A DNA stretch of 64,000 nt, taken from NCBI GenBank assembly GCA_012861695.1, contig JAAOOA010000056.1, forward strand, positions 8,407,207-8,471,206, in the 5' to 3' direction. This document shows, piece after piece, positions 33,229 to 47,863 of this stretch. The notes beneath the pieces were generated by a model. That model searched no databases. It was given only the letters and a program-made list of their open reading frames with translations, and was not told the DNA's origin. The position numbers were made by a program, and so were the translations under genes. The stretch comes from Trematomus loennbergii (Eukaryota; Chordata; Actinopteri; Perciformes; Nototheniidae). Position 1 is the first letter of the stretch. Each line of letters begins with the position of its first letter.

Positions 33229-36200
33229 CGGAGCGTTGTTTTGCAGACAGGATTACATTGTCTCCCCTATTTTACATTTCAGACATTATGTTAAGCAATT
33301 CTTCTCAACCTGAACCCCAAACTGTGTGGTTATACTAGTGAACACACCACACAACAATAAATAATGTAACTTCCCCAAATGAACTGTAAGTGGATAAATT
33401 GCCCTTAAGAGTGCCACCTGTTCCCCCCATGCATAGAACCAGGAACAGTTGAAGGTTGGTATGTAAATACATGCTTTTCTTTATTGATTTCTGGCAGACT
33501 TTAGGTCATACTTGTTTTTCTGTTGAAGGAAGAGCCACATTATGGGAGTATTCTTCTGATGTCACAAGTGTCCAAGCAGTGTCATGTCTGAGATCACTTG
33601 TTGAGCACTGTTAACCGAGGCAGAAGAGGAACATGACCTGTGTTTAAATGTGACATATTGTCAGTAATGTGATTCATGTTGGAATAAGCTTCGACCAGTT
33701 TCTGCCAGAGCCTGGCGCAGATGCCTCACATTCACACACGGATCCCTCCAGAGCTCACACATGACTCGAGTGGAGTGTTTTGTAATTGCTCTTTACATAT
33801 AAATGCGCCGTACATTGGGCTTCTGTCAATAGGAGTGTTTGTCTTTTGTACGCCTGTGTGTGCTTACTTTTGCGTCCCGGCGCTTATCGTGATTAAACTT
33901 TCAACTCGACTGTTTATCTCCTTCAAAGACCTGACTTTTAGTTTTTTTTTGCAAAGTTCACCACCCCTCCCCCATACCCCACCTCCTACTTATGTTTTTG
34001 TCCTGTACATGTAGGGGTAAAATTAGCAATTTAATTTTCATTATCGTCTCCCTACAGAATGTGGAAGTGTTTTTTGGTGTGGTGAGAAACAATGAGGACA
34101 AGGCAGGGCTTTGTGGTGGCAGAAATGCATTTTTAACCCATGTGAATGAATGGCGCCTCACATTCCACAGCAGCAGGCCCTTCACTGAATGCAGCACTAA
34201 CTCGGCTGTTTTCATTACTCATTACTGCCTTGTGCCTTTTCACCATGGACATAGTCATTTACCTTCACCAACTGAGAGGGGGGCGCAACACCATAAAGAC
34301 TCTGTCATTTTTTTTTATAGGTATAATGACACTGAGCTTGGCAAAACTGTTTTTCTACATTTTCAAAAAAAATCTTCTAATTGATAAGTAACTGGTTCTG
34401 TTGCTTTTAATATTAAATCTGCGTAATCCCAAAAAGATATTAACAATGGACTTTGTTTGACATGAAACATTTTGCTCAAAGTGATAAATCAAAGCAAATT
34501 ACTCAACTTGCAATTCATCGCAACTCTACAGAGATTTATTGCCACTTATGTTTTGATGTTCTGGCCGGCAACTTTACACTTCTGATTCAAATGCTCTAAA
34601 ACGGTGGTCTACCTCAGAACTAAACATCAGAAAGAACAAGTTAGGAGGTAGAAAACAGTGTCGAATGTAGCAGTTAGAGAACCATATATTTCCCTCAGGA
34701 GATGGTGTAGACCAAAACACAGAGAAAAAGACGTGGTTTTTCCAATAAGTGAAAAATAATGCGTAATATGTATCCGCCTGTTTTTCCTTCCACCAAGTTT
34801 CATTACAACACGGCCATTGGCATACGAATAAATAGAAACACATAACAGAGTTAATGAGAGCTAATGCTGCTTTGTATCTACCAGATGTATAAATGAGCCA
34901 AATATGATGACACGTCTGTCATATTGACTGATACTTTGTCATTGTAGCTTGTTTCTGCTGCCCCCAAGTGGCCAACATATAACTTAAAGCAATATCTGCA
35001 AATGCTAGAATCATCTTTATGCCATCCTAAATGCAAGGCATTATTAGGACCAGATTTGCATTTACTCTTGTTCAGGTGTATCTCCCGGTTAGTATCTCTT
35101 GGTTTAAGTGTGTATATGTTCTGTTTTAGCATTAGCATGGACTGAAGTCTCTGTGTGGTTTCCAGCACCTTGTGGAATTCACGTCTGGCAGAGTTCCAGA
35201 GCTAGCTTTGTGCAAATAGGTCTTTGATTGAATCTTTTCAGTACTTTTTGAAGTGTAATTACTACCCTGCTTTGACTTCTTCATTCCTGCCCCGACTGCT
35301 CATGTTGATGTTGTGTGGCTTTGAACAGACCCTGAGTCAGTTCTGCTGAAGTTCTGATCTTCCTTACTATTGTATCAATCACGTCTTTTACGAAAGCAAG
35401 GATGTGCCTGCCTTCACAGGTTTTGATCACTGTCGGTGGCATATTACGGTTGGATTATGGAGAGGCTGTTCCTTATTTCTTTTGAAAATGAAACAGAAAA
35501 TGAAAATACTACGATGTCTTGTGTCTGTTCTCTGGTGACGGCATTGATTCCCTGCTGCATGGTGGGGGTTTTTACTCTGAAAGGGCAATCTCTCTGCGTT
35601 AGCCTAGAAACACCAAGCTCCTGGATTAAATTATAAATGAGCCCTCCATGGGTAACACATCGCTTCCTGCCTCGGATAATCACAAACAATTTACATTTAC
35701 TGAGACCATCATCCTAGACATTACCAGTATGTGGATATGAACGTCCATTATTATTTACCTAAACATTCTCGACCATTTTCTTGAAACTTTACCAACAGGT
35801 GGGTAGGTAATCCCTCTATTTGGGTCACACCTGCATCCTCCCCACCCATGAGGACCAATAAGATCATAAGATCAAGTCTCTGCCATACCAAGCAGATCTG
35901 TCCAGGGAGTGAGTCCTGATAGCTGTCTAAATTAGGCCCAAAGAAAATGATGTAGTAATCGGAGGATTAAGATAGGAGAGAGGTTAGAGTTGGTGTGGGG
36001 TTTAAGGCGGGTGGAGGCAGGGGGATTAGGGAACAGGGCCTTTTTATCCTTTGCCTATGAGGGTCCGGAGAAGTATCATAGCATGAAAACATGTTGAAAC
36101 TTAAAAAAAAAAAACATATTAATTTTTTTTAGCCTGGCTCAAACTCTCAAATGATTGACAGCTGTGTGAGTTAACAGTCAAATGCAGGCTTTTTTTCAAA

Positions 36201-37184
36201 TGGCGGTTGATGCCGTCCTGTGAATTGCGAGCGCACGGCCAATCAGAAAATTCAGATCAGTGCCTCAAGCCCCAGCCCGAAGTTCACCAACCTCTAGAAA
36301 GTACTACGCCCCCAGACATAGGGAGGGGGGTTGAGAAAACTGGTCCCCATGGTCAAATTGCCATGAGTTCCTTCAAAGGTTCCTAAGGAAAGTTCAAGTG
36401 TGTAAAGACATCTTGTGTTTGTGCATGACGTTTTCATCTTCATGTCACACAAGCAGGTGTGTTGCTTTGACAAACTGCATGGTCAAACTACTGCTATCAT
36501 TTGTACCAACAATTGAATCAGCTTTAGGAATGCAGATACTAAATCAGGGGTAGCCCACACTGAGTGGATGAGAGTATGATAATCAAGGTTGGATATCGAC
36601 CCGTTTATCAGAGCAACTGAGGACACTTGCAGGCAGCAGCTCGAGCCTGCAGTGATGCAAGCAGCTTATCAGCTCCTTGACAGAGTCAGTTAAATTGAAA
36701 AGGATGTGTGTTTTTTTATTTACAGAAAGTAGAATGTCAAGAGTTTCAATGTTAGCCCATTATACGGTACATGCTGCGTTATCCATCACTGGCACTCATG
36801 TTGATTTTCCCTCTTACACATTATTGATGATCCAATGAAATAACAATCACAAGCACACAGAGCTGAGGCTGAATGTGCCGGATTCATTAGCAGTGCTTAT
36901 CAGCTTTTGAGCGGACATAGTGATCATAGTTAATAGATTTCTGCCTGCGTCTATGAACTCACGCTTGGCATTGTTGCTGTGATTGCTGCGGATTAAAGAA
37001 GAGAAGAGAAATACTTAGCTGGGAGAAATAGCCCAGAGGACCACGTGGCTGTGATCGGGGATTGAGAGGAAGGGAGAGAGAGAGGGAGGAGAGGGAGGGA
37101 GGAGGGGAGAGCTGCCGGGGGAAGGAACAGCACTCTTTGTCCAGCCCAGATGTCACCGTAGTAGACTGCCATTATCGATCCTGC

Positions 37185-37186
<2 letters not shown>
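33229..37186. other. Noncoding stretch; possible repeat at 36120-36320
   Basis: No exon or RNA gene. The part 36120-36320 (GGCGGTTGATGCCGTCCTG and TTGCGAGCGCACGGCCAATC) has the flavour of a dispersed fish repeat but no ends are visible. A purine-rich AGGGAGAGAGAGA patch lies at 37069-37110. Confidence 0.4.
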
Positions 37187-37254
<68 letters not shown>

Positions 37255-37263
37255 ACACACACA

Positions 37264-37316
<53 letters not shown>

Positions 37317-37318
37317 AC

Positions 37319-37357
<39 letters not shown>
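37187..37357. repeat. (CA)n microsatellite with phase breaks
   Basis: A CA tract interrupted by CACCAC and ACAACAC, each a single missing base. Confidence 0.97.
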
Positions 37358-37360
<3 letters not shown>

Positions 37361-40300
37361 AATTAGATAGCGTTACAATGGGAATTTAAAAACAAACCTG
37401 TCAATGGTGTAACAGAAACACCTTAAGGCATTGATTCACGTTTTATTTCAATACATAAATGTCTCCATATGCATAATCAACCAAAAAAACAAATTAAACA
37501 AAACACTTTGATTGATGAACAATGAGTTGGACACATAATTAGCATATTTTGACATATTTCAGGGCTGTAACTAATGTCTTCAGAAATATTTTGAATGAAA
37601 AATGATAGATTGATAGTCAAACTATTATTTTTCTGTTGATTTGCTTAGTCAACTAATCATTTTTGAAATATATTTGACAGGTCTGCACGCAGACGTTTCC
37701 TTATCATTTGTAAAACCAGCCTTTCTTTCCTCTGCATTCTTTCAACCTCAGTCTATTTATCTCTCTGCAAGACTTCCTTTGACAGGCCACTCGATGACAA
37801 AAACTCTGTATGTTTGGCAGGGGTGACGTCCGGGCCCGGTAGGGAGGGGACGTGGCACCCAAACTTAATCCAAACTCACAGCAGCCCAGAGGGCATTAAG
37901 GGTGGGTGGGGGTTGGGTGAGCTGTTTCCCTAAGCAGAGAGGCTCCTTTTTAGCATTCACCATTCTGTTCCAGTTCATAAACACACTCTAAACTGGAATT
38001 AAAAGGTTACCAACAAGTGATGAAGTCTGATACAAAGTTTCCTATTATGTGTGTGTTTAAAGCGATAGGTGGCCAGTGTGGATGTTGGAGTAAGGTGTGT
38101 CCCCAAGCTTAAACTTCATAAACATAATTACTCAAAGGTTTGATAAGAGTTTTCTGTGAAGCGGATGTATGACAGCAAAGAGCATTTCGTTAGAACTTCA
38201 TTTTGGAAAACAACAGGACTTTTGGGAATACCCCTTTAAAGATATTTGCAAATATTTCCAATGTGTCATTTCACTTTAGTTTCACTTTGATGCAGATATG
38301 TAACTGCTAACAACTCCACCCATGTATACAAACATTCACATTGTTGTCTGATCTCCCTCGAGGAGATACCGTTGTTGCTCCATTTGAGTACGAAAACAAC
38401 TTTAAACACGACACACTTAAAAACATTTTCCCTATCCACCTCAATTGCCCCACATTCCCTACATTCTTAGCATCGTCTATTAGTCCGTAAAAGTCTTCCC
38501 TCTCTTTAGAGTCAGAGAGAATGTACACGGTGTTTAGTTAGAGCAGATTGAAGGCCAGTGATGTTGCATGTCTGACCAACTTAGGGAAACAAGCTGGAAA
38601 AGTCTCCAGGCTACTGCAGCTAATCATTCAGCCCACAGAGGAACTGATCGTTAGGCACTGATGTCAGCCTAACCTTGCCGCGATGCTTTTTACTGAGTGT
38701 GTGTGGGGTGGGGGGTAGATGGATTGAAGTCTGGGGTTAATCCTGTCAAAAACTGCTTTTCTGATCATAATGGAGGAAAAAAGACATGATTCCCTTTTTC
38801 CTGAGTTATGGGATAACACCTAAACACATCATACTCCAACAACAATTACGTTAAATGAGCAGCACTGTTGTTCAACGCTCTCATTGACATGCCTGAAAGT
38901 CACTATTGTTATTTCCTGGGCAGACCCACTCATATGGAAATTCAGAGTGCAGTTTTAGTTCTCCTTTGCTGCCAGTTCTCAAAATGAGTCAAGCGAACAT
39001 ATCCGAGCCTTGTTAAAGATAATAGGAACAGCTAGAAAAGCCAGAAAGTACACATTTAGACAATGCTTGAGGTAGGGTTAGGAGTATGACAGTCTTTCCC
39101 CCTTTGTTCTACGCTACTTTGTAATGGCAGGATGGACAGGAGTTAGGAAACAGGGTATAGGAAGTAATAGTGGAGCTCTGGCAGGGTCAAGCAGGCTTCG
39201 GGGTCACTGAGGACAGAGGTGAAGAGGAGGGGGGAGGGTCGCCCAAGGGCTAATGAGCTCACCGCAAATCCACATGTGGATCAGAGATACAGTTCAACTT
39301 CACACATGCATGCAAGGTGAACAAATGCAAGAGTCATCTAGTGTGAGGGTTTCTACTCGGCAGGAATAACAAGTACAAGCCTTTTCCATCATGTAGTTAA
39401 GTTGTGTTATGACTGAGTGATATACATTACATTACGTTCTTTCAACAAGACCCTCGTTGTAGCCCTTGTTCTGTAAATGTTGGCAAATCAGACTGTAGAG
39501 ACAATTTTGCAATTTAACTAGATGGAATTCCAGTGACACAATGGGTGTTTTACATGGTAATGGAAAGTGCACCATTTGTATGCATCAAAGTTGGTTGGTT
39601 CAAATTCATTGCAAATCTGTATAAATACATTTTGGAGCAGACACCGATCCCGGGTGGGTTCACTGATTTTTGTTCACTTTCATTAACATTTTAAGACATT
39701 TGGCCTTGGCGGAGTCATTACATTCTTTCTAGTAGGTCATAAAATGTTAAATGTTTTTCTGATTGTAGGCTGTCAGAGGGGGTTAACCACCCATGATATA
39801 CAAGTGGGATTGATGTGACTGTGGATGGTGTGTGTAGTTTCAGCTACGCCACCGGGCCTATAGAAAGCACCATAAAAACTGCTCGCGACAGAAGCTAAAA
39901 AATGCAAAAATGAAATCAAATAAATCAATCATTTTTGTTTGTCAATCCATCCGGCCCTTTTAACTCGGTCCGGGGTTCAATCATTTAATGATTCATTTAA
40001 TTAGGACTTCATTCCTTCATACTTTGCAGACGGTATGATTGTGAAACAGATATTACATTGGATTTCATGTGTTTAAAATGCGTGAAAACGTCTTCAAACT
40101 AAATCAGAGTGTTGGTAATTGAGGCGTTCCTTTCGCTCCCATGCTTTGGATCGAAAGTGGAATTCAATCAGTGTATTTGGTGCGTATTTAGCAATATAAG
40201 GCTGACTGACTGATTGCCTTGTTTTATCAGGTGTATTCACCAGAAACACCAGATTTGTAACCTTGTCTGGATTTGTGTGTTCTGCTGCTGTTTGCTACTA

Positions 40301-40984
40301 CCTCAGCTCCCAGCTGCCTCTCTGTCTGTCTATTGCTCGGGGCCTTGCAGTCAACTACACAGGGAAGAAGAGACCAAAGACAGGGTGCTTTTTAGTCTCC
40401 CCCTACCACCTCCCCACCTTCCCACCTTCCCACCTTCCCCCACCACCACCACAACACACACAGCCCCAAATCCACTAACAGCAAAACCACCACCACCTTT
40501 TTCCATTGGCTCTTGATGTTTTGTAAAGAATCCCCCAGCACACCCACACCCTCCCTTCAGCAACCCCCCTGGCCTCAGTGCCCTGTTCCCACATTGTATC
40601 CAGATGTGAGGAGGATAGTTGAGGGGAGGAAGGTATAGGGCCCCCTGGTAGTGCCCCCGTTCCACCCCCAGCCCCCAACCCACCATCCTGGCTAAACACA
40701 TCCCAACACTGGAGGTGTTCCAGGAACTAATGATCTGTTACTATCTGCTATAGCAAATAGTAGATCCTACTATTCTATGTTTTATACCATATAGTACATC
40801 TTTTTGAATTTCAAATGTGAAAACAAGAAGTTTAAAGATATCACAAATCGACGTGATTGGCATATTTTTCAGATATTTTACAAACCAAACAACCAATATG
40901 TAGTTGTAGCTCTTTAGGGCAACATACAGCATCATAACCTACTTTACCCTTAAACTAAAAACATGAGAAGAGATACAAATCTGT
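37358..40984. other. Noncoding stretch, nothing recognisable
   Basis: No gene. A C-rich CCTTCCCACCTTCCCACC minisatellite-like patch is at 40420-40440 and a (CCA)n patch at 40440-40500. Confidence 0.45.
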
Positions 40985-41230
40985 TGCTCCTGAGGCCAAC
41001 TGGCCGTGATCGTCTAATCCCCGGGACGTAGAACTCTATTTAAAGAGCCACTAATCCCATCAGATTAGACCCGACCAACTCCTTGAAATTACCCAATTAA
41101 TCTGTTTTAATAATGGTCACAAAGCCCATCTCCCCCCAAAAACAAAACCTGATAAATCCCAAAGTAAAAAACTGACCCATTTTAGCGGTCTTAATTACTA
41201 ATCTGACACAAAAGGTGGGTGGGCTACAGC
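40985..41230. promoter_or_regulatory. Possible cis-regulatory block with TAATCC cores
   Basis: Repeat-free sequence carrying CTAATCCCC (41014), CTAATCCCA (41051), AGATTAGAC (41062), CAATTAATCTG (41095) and TTAATTACTAATCTG (about 41190). TAATCC is the core recognised by K50 homeodomain factors such as OTX/PITX, TAATTA by Q50 homeodomains. Clustering suggests an enhancer but chance in AT-rich DNA is a real alternative. Confidence 0.25.
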
Positions 41231-44200
41231 CTAAACTTGGTCGTGGCTAGTTTTGAACATGATTGATCTGGTTTTTATGCCAGTAAACGCGTAACTGTGC
41301 ACTAAAACATAAAGGGAGCTTGTGAATATGGGATGTATATTACCCACACACTACAGATGCAGCACTGTAATGAAGTTATTTGAGGTTGTTGCCGGCTGCT
41401 GCACATATTGCGATATGACTTCTCTCAAGCAGTTGGTGTGCTTAGGTTTAAAACCTGGACAGCAGGCTCCACAGGCATCAGTGTCCCAGATAGATCTGAG
41501 GCAGAGGTTTTTGCGCTGTACTTCTATGTATTAGGAATCATTTTAAGGACTGTTACTGCCAACTCTTAAACTGAAGCTCCAGGGCGTCAAACACATTTTT
41601 ATTATATCAATCTTTTAAGTATGTCCAAATAGCCAGTGTGTAAAAGCCCATTCATTAGCAACTCATGCCACCATTATAATAAATCAAGTTTGTTGACACA
41701 TCCATGTCTATTATGTCCTATAAACATACTTATATTTCTTAATAGCACTGTAATTATATTTATGAGCACTCAATGACAACATATTATACATCTTAAAACG
41801 TCACTTTCTGAAAGTGTATTATAATTCTCATAGTAAAAATACATTCTAATGATATAACACTATATCATGTATTACTATCATATGCAGTATAATCATGTCA
41901 CATTATACTTCATTATGGATTTTTAAAATAGGTTGTATATAAAGTATTATGATAGATGACCCTATAAGTCATTTAAAATGATGTATAATGATTATCGTTA
42001 AAACTAATTATGAATATTTAGTGCTTTTAACTAAAGTTACACATGATATAAGAAGATTATGATTCATTATTATTATTTCTATAAATCATTTTGGGCCTCA
42101 TAGGAAGTTCTTCTTCTAAAAGTGGGCCCATTTCAAAATATCTCATTAAATCTGTGTGGTCTTCAATAATTCTGCAATAAATATGTTGTCAATGAGGTTG
42201 CCTTATACCAATGACATCAGATACATAACAGTTGGATCTTGAAATAAAGGTCCATTGTCCTCTTGTTGTAACAACCGCTCTCTTGTGTATACTGTATGAC
42301 ACAAGCTGAGCTCATATTGCTGCTGGATAGTATTTACAGTGAGGCTCCTTATCAAACCACATTTGTTTAAATTACAATATGGATTGCTGTCACCATCTCT
42401 GTATGCTTTCTTTGTCAGCTAACCCTTTGAGTTCATCCCCACGGCACTATTCCATTTGCTTATCTTAGATTCATACAAATACCTGCAGGTTAAGTAGGAG
42501 ACTCACTCTCTGTGTCTCAGGAGTGAGCTGTCTCCATTTTTAGTAAACCCATCCTGCAGTGTTTTAGTCTGGGCTCGACACATGTGTTGTGTAAAGCTGG
42601 TCCACTGGTGCGATGTGGAGAGAATGACAGTGTGCGTAATCCTCTGTCGCTTATTTCTCTCTTTTTTTTTTTCCAACGGTGGTCGGATGGCTGGCTTAAT
42701 GGCTGTTTTGCTGCCTGGCTGATGCAGGTAACTCCCTGTTGGAAGAGTCTGATCTCTCGGGGAAAAGCTACGCAAACATGACTGCTTGATGCAACATTTG
42801 CTTTCTCCTATATCAGTAGCTCCTCTGAGTAAACATCTCAGCATTAGGGGAGTGTAGAGGGGAGCTTGTGTTGTGTGTATTTTGCACTATTTGTAAAAGG
42901 AGCAATAATCTCACCACAAATACTTGAAATCTGCTCTTATTCTCATCAAAATGCAAACGTCTGTTATTTATGGTACTGCTAGCATTACTGCTAATCAGAG
43001 GTCAAAGAAGTACTCATTATCCCCCTAAGTTAAAGTATTCATTTTCAAAATACAGGAAGTACGTAAGACAGCTACATTTGTTTATGTTTCCTTCATTTAC
43101 GCAAAAGGCCCTATGATTTATGATCTGCTTGTTTTTTTGTATTCTAAACTAAAATACCAAAAGATGTTTCAGTATGATTTAGTTCCATTTGAATAGTTTT
43201 ACCCACATTTTTAAGGTTTTCTGAATATATTTGTGAACCGCAACTGTTATGGCAAGGATAATCGTGGCTTTAACTTTTCATATTGTACACCACCTATTGC
43301 TGATACTGCAACGAAAACTGCTACTACTACAAAAGCCTAACGTTGGCCGGATTTCATAGTATTAACGATCACAATTTCCTGTTCCTAATGTGGATTTTTG
43401 AAAGAGAGCAGGCATTGCTGTGTCAGATATAACAAACTGCATTTAAAATCCAGGCACATATCTCCTGCCAGATACTCTGCCAGCAGTGTACACACTTTTC
43501 AGTTTGTCCTCAATATCAGGGTCAGTCCCAGAATGACCATTAGTGATTGATTATTGGTGCTGATATTAGCTAACGTGAGCCACTACTGCTGTGTACATGT
43601 TATAATAGCAAATACACCAACCTAAAACTATTTTACAAAGGTCTCCAAAAACATGCCATACATACACAGTTTTACAAACCCTGACTTGTCTCCTATGGAG
43701 GACAGTTTCCTTCATTTCAAGTAAAACCATAGAAAGTGGACGGGAGGATTTTTTTTAACTTGACAGCAATTTGTTACCATTAATATCCCAGTGACATTAT
43801 GTAGCCAATTAGCAGACAGCTTGTCAGCCTGACATCCATGGCAGTGAGGCTGCTGCATGCTTCCAGATGTGAATCCACTACTGTCTAACAACACAGCAAC
43901 CGGTGCAGATCGGCTTCTGCTGGCCAGTTTATTGCAAACAGGCGGAGGTGAGGAAGGCTGTTTATTTATTTATTATTTACCGACAAGATGCTGTGATCTG
44001 CTTTTCTCAGACCCACCTGCACCAGAAGGCAAAGTGAAGCAAAGGAACTGCTGATTCAGCTACCTAATGGAGATTTTCTTTAAATTATTTTACAATTTGA
44101 AGGATTTATGGATTTGGTGAGCTATTATTCACCTATCAATGTTTTTTTCTTGCATGCCTTTTCTTTCAAAAAACTGAACATGTCTTTGACGAGTTGAAGT

Positions 44201-45970
44201 AATTGGGAACCATTCACATGATAACAACTATAACAAAACATCAGTTTACAAACTCTCCCACGTCCTTCGCTCATGACACATGTGTATACAGAAAACAACT
44301 AGTGCTAGTGTGAGACTGTCTATGCAGAGGTGTTTTAAATGGTCAGGCTTTACTTAAAATGCACGTTTGGGAAGTAGTAAGCCTACCACTGGACTAATGA
44401 ACTTGTATTTTACTAGAAGAGCTGTGTGAGAGTTTGGAAAAACATGTTTTGATATAGATTTGCTGTTGTTGAACATTTTAAATGAACACATATTCTTAGT
44501 TTTTTGCGTATTTGATATACAAATGGTAATGTTGTGGGTAAAGCATTCCTCTAAAGTGCGTCATTTATGGGAGTTTGTTGGTTGTTATGTCATATTTTAC
44601 AAGGAAACATTTCAGACAGCAGCTGATGTCATTTCTAGTAGCTGCTTTCATGAAAATTGGCAAGTCTAATCAAACCTCTGGAGACAGCTGTTCTCTGCCA
44701 TCAGTGACGTTAGGGCGGCCGTTTTTTAAATGGCACTTTGGGCGGATTAGGAGATTCAAACTGCCAACCTCGTAGTGGGACATTTCTTAGACTTTTACTG
44801 TTTTGAAAAACTGAAACATCTCTCAAGTCACATTTTCGTTTCCCACGCAGCCACCCACCCTTCCACAAACCCAAACCTGATGCACACACACATGATGTGC
44901 ATACACACGTGTTGATTGTGGGGTGGAATGTAACTAAACTAGCAGATTGTCTCAGTAGACTATTGGATAAATGTCGAGAGAGTGGATCCTGGCCAATTTC
45001 CTGTGCTGTGGTTACACTGCAGAGAATATCTGTCATAACGAGGCTTATGGGCAAGTGAGTGATTCAATCATGCTTCCTTTAAGAAAATCTGAGTGACTAA
45101 ACACCAGAAACAGATGATACACAGAAGGTCGCATTGGTTTTTCATCGTCTCAACAGACAGTGGTGATCAATACTTCCCCAAAAAAAGTCAAATGACTCCT
45201 GCATGATGGGTATTTTCTGCATCCCACTGCCTCTGTGTCTCTCTTCTGTCTGCCTGGATCTCTCACATATCCCTCTCAGTCAGCTCTTATTATCCCAATA
45301 TATCTCCTGCCGTGCCTTTACATCACTATTTACCACTTATCCTCCCTCTGCTGCCCTCCCTCTCATTATCTGCTCTGCCTTTTCTACTCTCCTTGACATG
45401 CTTCTTTCTCCATCTCTCTTCCTCTGCTGCCTTGTTTTCTTCCTCTGTATTAGTTTAGAGTTTCCTTCCACTGGGGTGGGTTAACAAGGCGGCATGATTT
45501 CATCAATGTGAATCAGTCAGCCTGATAAGACATGACCCAGATGGGATCTCCGGCTCTTTTTTTCATGCAGCCATCCATCACAACCACGGTAGCCACATAA
45601 GCTCCGTCTCACGGTAATGCCTGTCAGCCCGCGTATGAAAGAAATGTGTCACGAAGCTTCAGTGTTCTCTTTAGAGAAACTCTGTCCTTTATAACAGACT
45701 AACAACGTTTGCTATTCTCAGCTAGCAGCCCCGGTTCCTGTTTGGTGCTGACTTTTCTCTTATTATTTTTGGCTATGAAATCGTGGGCAGATGTTTCCGC
45801 AAACAGACAAACTCCTAGAATATTCCTTAAGGGATTTCTGATGGTCAGTGATGAGTTTGAGGTGACCCTAATTCAACTTTGTGGAATGTTATACTTCCAG
45901 ATGCGTCTCTTTTGTATTCCTATAATAATCCCATGGGAACGTAAATGTGTCTCTTGGACATGATATTGTT
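41231..45970. other. Noncoding stretch, AT-rich at 41600-42070
   Basis: Low-complexity AT-rich sequence with many ATTATA/TATCAT motifs from 41600 to 42070. Otherwise unique noncoding DNA. A poly-T at 42661-42672 is followed by ordinary sequence. No exon is defensible. Confidence 0.45.
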
Positions 45971-46140
45971 TTTAAAGGCCTAGTTTGTGGGATTAAGTGG
46001 CATCTAGCAGGGTTATCAGATTGCATATGAAAGACAATGCCAGAGTACCTTGAGCCTGCATTATCTCTAATATCCAGCAGGGGGCGACTCCACAGGTTTG
46101 ATTCCATAGAAGTCTATGAGAAAAGAACCCTACTCATTTT
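45971..46140. repeat. Dispersed fish repeat (SINE/MITE-like)
   Basis: The string AAAGGCCTAGTTTGTGGGAT, then TAAGTGGCATCTAG, a later CAGCAGGGGGCGACTCCAC and CCATAGAAGTCTATGAGAAA form a pattern I know as a common dispersed repeat in teleost DNA. The family name is not certain. CATAGAAGTCTATG is itself a short palindrome. Confidence 0.55.
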
Positions 46141-46438
46141 ATATATTCAACATTTCCCTGACCATTTTAAGACCTTATAGCTAGTTTCAATTCCTCTTCA
46201 ATACAGCATGCTGTTCATTTAACAAATGATGTTTCTATTAAGAGTAACATACACAATAAAGCATCAATGCTTTAGGGCATGGCTACATTGTGATTGACAG
46301 GTTTTCTGGTTTGAATTGTATCCGTGTTTTTGTCTTTGCGTGTTTCAGTTCATGAAAGTGAATTGCAACATTTGTTGTTCCCTAAAGGCGTCAGATTTGT
46401 GTTGAATTTAGCGCACCTGGCTTGATTACGGTAGTTGT

Positions 46439-46781
46439 ATCCATGGATGTATAAAGAGATCTGGATACAGCATTGGAGGAGGGTCTTGTTCATTCCCATA
46501 AAGGTTGCTCAGTGGCGCATGAAACCAGAATGGCCTGACTCTCGAGAGCAACCGTAACCGTATCTGGGCCCATAGAGACGTGCTCACTGGGAAAAAACTT
46601 GATTGGGCTTTTAGCGCATTTTTCAGCTTTTAGACCCTAATGATTTAAAAAAGGTCTATAAAAGTGTTTGTCCTGGGTAATTGATTTAGATTCAAACAAT
46701 TCCACTGATTTACAGACATCCCAATGTAAGTCAACTGGAGAAAGGATTTGTGGGCCCGATGATGTCAAGGACTGACACGCC
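46439..46781. repeat. Dispersed fish repeat
   Basis: Contains CCATGGATGTATAAAGAG, GCTCAGTGGCGCATG, AACCGTATCTGGGCCCATAG, CTTTTAGACCCTAATGATTT and GGCCCGATGATGTCA in an order I recognise from abundant teleost interspersed repeats. There is no coding sequence and I cannot define its termini exactly. Confidence 0.5.
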
Positions 46782-47220
46782 AGTTATAATACTAGCGTTG
46801 GTTTTATGTCATTACGTATCTTAAACGTTTCCCGTGGATACTTCTATGACAATCCTATAAGGATGTATAGTATCTATATGTTACCAAAATGTATAGTACA
46901 TGGTACTGCTTCTTATTTGCAGTGGTATCACACACATTCACACATAAGCTCAGAGACGGTTCAATACTCAATCCAGTGTACTCTGAACAATAACACTTTT
47001 TCCAGGGGATTCAATTGGATTTTACCCACAGGTTACTTTTTTTTCGAGTTGAACTTTTTTATAATGTGTGTTTTTTTTGTGTTGGCGTGTGTGTTTGTAC
47101 TTTACAGCAGTGTGTGTGAACCACCTCGCAACAACAACAACTGCCTGTTGGAGCCCACACATTCTCTCTGTAGTAGAGCCATCAGGAGATTTCTGTGGAA
47201 ACCCTCCCATCCTCACTGCC

Positions 47221-47224
<4 letters not shown>
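46782..47224. other. Noncoding stretch, nothing recognisable
   Basis: A moderately long plus-strand frame crosses this stretch and runs into the GT tract. It has no recognisable domain and I do not treat it as a gene. Confidence 0.5.

Positions 47225-47275
<51 letters not shown>
47225..47275. repeat. (GT)n microsatellite
   Basis: A pure GT tract of about 50 bp. Confidence 0.95.
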
Positions 47276-47278
<3 letters not shown>

Positions 47279-47863
47279 TGCAAGCGGTAAGGAAGAGTCA
47301 GAGGCAGATCTGCTGCCCTGTTATGTTCTCATACAGTATCTCTAACAGGATGTGTTCTTCAGTTTTTGCCTCGAGGTAAAGACAGGTTTCAAAGCAAGGC
47401 ATACAGCAAGTATCAAACCCAAGTAACCACTTAAATGAGCAGCAAAAGAAAATGCAAACACACATACTGTATGCACAGAAAAAAGAAGCTACCAGAGTGC
47501 CAACGTAACACCTTATCATGGATTTGTGTTGCTAAAGCATATATTTGTGGTCAGTGAAGCTATTTGGGAATGAGTTGAGAGACACCAAAATCCTCTTTGG
47601 TTGACCAGTTAGTTCCATTCTAACACATTTTGAATACTGTGCAGAGTAGCAGGTTACTTAAAGAACTGCCAGTGTATCGTTACTCAAGCTACATCTTGGA
47701 TCTTAAAATGCAGGTCAAAGGTTCATCTTTGTTCATTTTGGTATCAGTGTTCTTGGGGTTGAGAGTGCAGGAAGAAATGATGTATTTCATGCAAGGTCGA
47801 TTAGTGAAAGTTTGCGCTATTCTGCTACAGTAACATAACCAGTGTTTGGTAGACTTTGTCTTT
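47276..47863. other. Noncoding stretch, nothing recognisable
   Basis: No gene or repeat recognised. Confidence 0.45.

Noticed and set aside
46806..47345. 179-residue plus-strand open frame
   Set aside because: No recognisable domain, runs into a GT microsatellite, and no codon bias or splice signals point to a gene.
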